Source: an uncultured Lachnospiraceae bacterium | GTDB taxonomy: Bacteria > Bacillota > Clostridia > Lachnospirales > Lachnospiraceae | Reading direction: 5' to 3' | Assembly (NCBI GenBank): GCA_947177925.1 | Contig: CAMWWJ010000138.1 | Span: 1-8,505, forward strand | Length of the DNA: 8,505 bases | Part shown: positions 6,700 to 8,505 of the stretch, piece by piece | How the letters are laid out: every line of letters begins with the position of its first letter | How positions within the stretch are numbered: position 1 is the first letter of the stretch | Notes under the pieces: model-generated | The model's database searches: none | What the model was told of the DNA's origin: nothing | Seen by the model: only the letters and a program-made list of their open reading frames with translations | Translations under genes and position numbers: made by a program

Positions 6700-6807
6700 T
6701 CACCTCAAATGGCTGTCCGGTTCCTTTTTGCCGGCAGCATATGTACTTTGACTGCTTGTCCGTTTGGGAGATACAGTTGTTTTTGTTTGTTTTTCCTTTA
6801 CGGACAT
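6700..6807 (-). CDS. Candidate Thr/Lys-rich leader peptide ORF of the aspartate-pathway operon
   Basis: The first ATG after the predicted transcription start (6807-6805) opens 35 codons ending in TGA at 6702-6700, 2 nt before the ATG of the ACT gene. Five codons are Thr (8, 10, 11, 17, 22) and six are Lys (4, 6, 9, 15, 27, 28), the two end products governed by aspartate kinase. GGTGG lies 7 nt before the ATG, a weak but properly placed ribosome site. The position suggests either a translated leader that senses charged tRNA or a coupling ORF that delivers ribosomes to the ACT gene. I do not see a classical attenuator hairpin with a U-tract before the ACT gene, so transcription attenuation of the E. 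coli thr type is not supported. Chance opening of this frame is possible. Confidence 0.35.
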   Translation of the reverse strand: MSVKEKQTKTTVSPKRTSSQSTYAAGKKEPDSHLR

Positions 6808-6826
6808 CTGTTTGCCACCGAGGGAT

Positions 6827-6855
6827 ATTGTAGCATAATAGACAAAAGGGCGCAA
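6827..6855 (-). promoter_or_regulatory. Promoter of the ACT-hom-apgM-lysC operon
   Basis: On the minus strand TTGCGC (6855-6850) is followed by 17 nt and TACAAT (6832-6827). The -10 box is preceded by TGC, giving an extended -10 (TATGCTACAAT). Transcription should start near 6820, leaving a leader of roughly 120 nt before the ACT gene. No T-box, lysine riboswitch or SAM-type leader fits in that length. Confidence 0.75.
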
Positions 6856-6947
6856 GAGGGTTTGTGAAAAATGTTGGATAGGGAAATTTTCAGGGATTCC
6901 ATTTCCTCTACTGTTTACAAAAAAGCACAATTTTACTCTTTCATATT

Positions 6948-7354
6948 TGTAGCCAACATCAGAAAGGAGTTTTAATATGAAAAAACTAAGTGAAAATGAA
7001 ATGAAAAAAATTAGAGGCGGCAATGCACATTTGCCAATGAATCCCAAGTATCGCAAAAAAAGCAATTGCTTGGGCGAAGCCCAATCTCTTCTTCAAAGAG
7101 GAATGGTAACAGGTATGACAGAATTGGAAATCGGAAAAGAAATCTTTGCACATGCCGTAGCTTATTATGCAGCTCCAACCCTTAGCATAATCCCCGGTAT
7201 CGGTGATAGCATTAAGAATGAATTAATCAGTCATGCAAAAGTCATTGATATTACAGACGGCGGAGATACACAAGCTAGAAAGCTTGCTTATAATGCTATA
7301 TGGACCTTCATGGGAAATGAATTTTAACATTAAGTAACGTATTCGTTGGCTACA
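6948..7354. repeat. 10-bp inverted repeat flanking the double-glycine peptide gene
   Basis: TGTAGCCAAC (6948-6957), just before the ribosome site, is exactly complementary to GTTGGCTACA (7345-7354), 18 nt after the stop codon. The arms could be ends of an inserted unit, a pair of protein sites, or long-range pairing of the mRNA ends. No target duplication is visible around them, so a chance match remains possible. Confidence 0.35.
6977..7327 (+). CDS. Double-glycine leader peptide precursor (bacteriocin/pheromone-like), long core
   Basis: A 116-residue precursor. Residues 1-15 (MKKLSENEMKKIRGG) form a textbook double-glycine leader: Gly at -1 and -2, hydrophobic residues at -4 (Ile12), -7 (Met9) and -12 (Leu4), and Glu at -8. 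C39 peptidases cut such leaders after GG. The predicted core of 101 residues is basic at the start (PKYRKKS), has a single Cys31, a hydrophobic Ala/Tyr-rich stretch at about 55-73 (EIFAHAVAYYAAPTLSIIP), a GIGDS turn at 74-78, and a Gly/Asp-rich DGGDT at 94-98 before an amphipathic end with Trp109. No known bacteriocin motif such as YGNGV is present, and the core is longer than most class II bacteriocins. AAAGGAG lies 7 nt before the ATG. I found no convincing promoter, so regulated expression is possible. A C39 peptidase gene follows on the same strand. The function as toxin or signal is inferred from the leader only. Confidence 0.75.
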   Translation: MKKLSENEMKKIRGGNAHLPMNPKYRKKSNCLGEAQSLLQRGMVTGMTELEIGKEIFAHAVAYYAAPTLSIIPGIGDSIKNELISHAKVIDITDGGDTQARKLAYNAIWTFMGNEF

Positions 7355-7357
7355 TTT

Positions 7358-7391
7358 ATCTGCTGCAATTATGATTGCAGCAGATTTTTTT
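7358..7391 (+). terminator. Strong Rho-independent terminator after the GG-peptide gene
   Basis: A perfect 12-bp stem (7358-7369 with 7374-7385), containing CTGCTGCAAT and ATTGCAGCAG, has a 4-nt loop and is followed by a run of T's to 7391. It lies 30 nt after the peptide stop codon. It separates the peptide transcript from the peptidase gene, so peptide and peptidase are probably not made in equal amounts. Confidence 0.9.
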
Positions 7392-7417
7392 CAAGCAAAA
7401 ATTCTATGTCATGTTTT

Positions 7418-7423
7418 TATAAT
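7418..7423 (+). promoter_or_regulatory. Candidate -10 box of the C39 peptidase gene
   Basis: A perfect TATAAT stands about 35 nt before the ribosome site of the peptidase gene and after the terminator. No recognisable -35 box is found 16-18 nt upstream (GCAAAA at 17 nt), so it would be weak or activator-dependent. Confidence 0.35.
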
Positions 7424-7459
7424 ATTGGTTTCGCACCTACTTTTATGGAGATAAAGATA

Positions 7460-7879
7460 TTGAAAAAATATACACATATATATCAGACAGAAGAAAAAGA
7501 TTGCGGCTTAGCTTCTCTTAATATGATATTACTCTATTATGGAGAAACTTTTTCTCTTGATTGTTTAAAAAAACTTTGTAATTACAAAAATTTCGAAATG
7601 GATTTCTTTCGCTTAAGTCTTATTGCACAAAAATTAGGCTATACAAGCAATGCTTATCATATAGACATTTTAAATGATATTTCCTGTACCTTCCTGCCAT
7701 GTATTGCACAAATTGAAATCTCTAATGGAATCTGGCATTTTGTAGTAATTTTTGATAAAAACAAAGAACATATTATAATTGGTGATCCTGCAAAAAAAAT
7801 TTACACTACTTCTATATACAATTTCCAAAAATGTTTCACTGGAAATATTTTAAAAATAGAAAATAAGATAACTGTTTAA
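7460..7879 (+). CDS. Stand-alone C39 (bacteriocin-processing) peptidase domain, no ABC transporter
   Basis: A 139-residue protein that is only a peptidase family C39 domain. Gln9 (oxyanion hole) and Cys15 in KDCGLASLNMILLYYG, His93 in IWHFVVIF and Asp109 in IGDPAKK complete the expected cysteine-protease site. C39 domains normally form the first 150 or so residues of a roughly 700-residue ABC exporter and remove double-glycine leaders in the cytosol during export. Here the frame stops where the first membrane helix should begin, and no ATP-binding cassette follows on either strand. I start at TTG 7460, because GGAG (7447-7450) lies 9 nt upstream and the protein then begins MKKYTHIYQ, like other C39 domains. 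ATG 7445 is the alternative, but has no ribosome site. The obvious substrate is the GG-leader peptide encoded 130 nt upstream. It could also be the remnant of a decayed exporter; the intact triad argues against old decay. Confidence 0.8.
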   Translation: MKKYTHIYQTEEKDCGLASLNMILLYYGETFSLDCLKKLCNYKNFEMDFFRLSLIAQKLGYTSNAYHIDILNDISCTFLPCIAQIEISNGIWHFVVIFDKNKEHIIIGDPAKKIYTTSIYNFQKCFTGNILKIENKITV

Positions 7880-8505
7880 AAACTTTTATCTACTTTAAAA
7901 GCATAGCTTACTGTCCGGCTATTGTCATCATAAATAAAGTGTAAAGTTGCTTTTTCAGGATAATGAATACCTTTTACTATTACTGACCATTTATTTTTTT
8001 CAATTTCTTCTACGTAATGCTCATTCCTTATTGTGTTTTTAGTTTTCTCATACTCCTTTACAGGAAGCACCCATGTGGCTGTTATTGTTATTTCTTCTGA
8101 AAAAAGCCCTTTTTTTTGCCGGTAATAATATTCAATATTATTTGCCTGCTCTGGTATCTCATCTGGAAAAAAAGCAGTAAACACTGGATTGAATTTTTCT
8201 ATCTCTTTATCTACTATCAAATAATTTTCCGCAGCATCAGTCATGGACTCTAATGGCGGCACTAAAACAAACAGGCAAATTACAGAAACAAATCCTAAGA
8301 CCAGAAAAAGACCTTGTAAGAAAATATTACTTACAATTCGGAAAATATAATGCTTCATTCTTTTTAGCAAACATAACTGGATTATAGCAAAAATACTCGG
8401 TAAAATACTGAAGAGTATTATTGGTAAATATTGGGCACCCAAAGTTATATGAGGATATTTAGGAATACCATTATAATAAACAAAGCCAATACCAAATATG
8501 AGAAA
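7876..8505 (-). CDS. Membrane protein of unknown function, N-terminus beyond the window edge
   Basis: The frame is open to the right edge, so the gene is partial: 209 residues are visible. The TTG at 8442 is only an internal Leu codon, since the reading continues upstream for 21 more residues (FLIFGIGFVYYNGIPKYPHIT). Visible segments are the end of a hydrophobic helix (about 1-11), a helix at about 24-47, a short basic loop KRMKH at 49-53, a helix at about 58-84, then a soluble, charged, beta-like domain (85-209). The basic loop suggests it faces the cytosol, which would place the C-terminal domain outside. I recognise no family. The stop codon overlaps the stop of the convergent C39 gene by 4 nt (7876-7879), and no terminator separates them. 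As neighbour of a peptide/peptidase pair it could be an immunity or sensor protein, but that is context only. Confidence 0.7.
   Translation of the reverse strand, partial: FLIFGIGFVYYNGIPKYPHITLGAQYLPIILFSILPSIFAIIQLCLLKRMKHYIFRIVSNIFLQGLFLVLGFVSVICLFVLVPPLESMTDAAENYLIVDKEIEKFNPVFTAFFPDEIPEQANNIEYYYRQKKGLFSEEITITATWVLPVKEYEKTKNTIRNEHYVEEIEKNKWSVIVKGIHYPEKATLHFIYDDNSRTVSYAFKVDKSF

Noticed and set aside
6701..6703. GTG start for the ACT protein
   Set aside because: The GTG lies inside the Shine-Dalgarno sequence; ATG at 6697 has the proper spacing.
6882..6906. GGAAAT/ATTTCC inverted repeat between the divergent units
   Set aside because: Only 6 bp per arm with a 13-nt spacer in AT-rich DNA; no support for an operator.
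6914..6947. TTTACA as -35 box for the GG-peptide gene
   Set aside because: No acceptable -10 hexamer lies 15-19 nt downstream; the nearest AT-rich hexamer is 22 nt away.
6700..7065. 121-codon minus-strand frame upstream of the ACT gene
   Set aside because: Its first half is antisense to the GG-peptide gene and crosses the operon promoter; only the last 35 codons, downstream of the predicted transcription start, are kept as a possible leader ORF.
7346..7459. Longer C39 protein starting at TTG 7346
   Set aside because: The extra 38 residues would be encoded by the terminator hairpin and U-tract; there is no ribosome site, and C39 domains begin close to the Gln-Cys motif.
7866..7891. AGATAA/TTATCT hairpin at the convergent stops as a terminator
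   Set aside because: The stem is six mostly A-T pairs with a 14-nt loop and no proper U-tract; too weak to call.
8440..8442. TTG start for the membrane protein
   Set aside because: The frame stays open to the window edge with hydrophobic residues and no ribosome site precedes this TTG.

Overview
The window looks like chromosome of a low-GC Gram-positive anaerobe, most likely a Lachnospiraceae-type clostridium. This rests on the gene order (ACT protein, hom, apgM-like gene, lysC), the strong AGGAGG-type ribosome sites, canonical TTGACA/TAATAT-type promoters, short U-tract terminators, and secreted proteins with bacterial Ig-like domains. The genus cannot be fixed from the sequence alone.

Layout. 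Positions 1-150 are AT-rich and show no gene. On the minus strand come two exported proteins: a Tyr/Lys-rich secreted protein of unknown function (222-1169) with its own strong promoter and terminator, and a secreted Big_2 + CHAP cell-wall hydrolase (1369-2340). A possible 40-codon small ORF (1243-1365) lies between them. A long perfect hairpin terminator (2390-2438) closes the next unit.

Positions 2482-6827 form one tight minus-strand operon for the aspartate pathway. In transcription order it holds a possible 35-codon Thr/Lys-rich leader ORF, an HTH-ACT regulator of the PheB/UPF0735 type, homoserine dehydrogenase, an ApgM-family protein and aspartate kinase. The promoter is a good extended -10 site at 6827-6855. 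Aspartate kinase starts the pathway from aspartate and homoserine dehydrogenase makes homoserine. The ApgM-like enzyme sits where a homoserine kinase would be expected, so it may make O-phosphohomoserine rather than act in glycolysis.

From about 6948 the DNA becomes much more AT-rich and accessory in character. On the plus strand lies a double-glycine-leader peptide gene (6977-7327), closed by a strong terminator. A stand-alone C39 peptidase with an intact catalytic triad but no ABC exporter follows (7460-7879). Convergent to it, and overlapping its stop codon by 4 bases, is a membrane protein gene (7876-8505) that runs off the right edge. The peptide and the GG-specific peptidase suggest a small secreted-peptide system of unusual design. 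The membrane protein could be its immunity or receptor partner, but that is context only.
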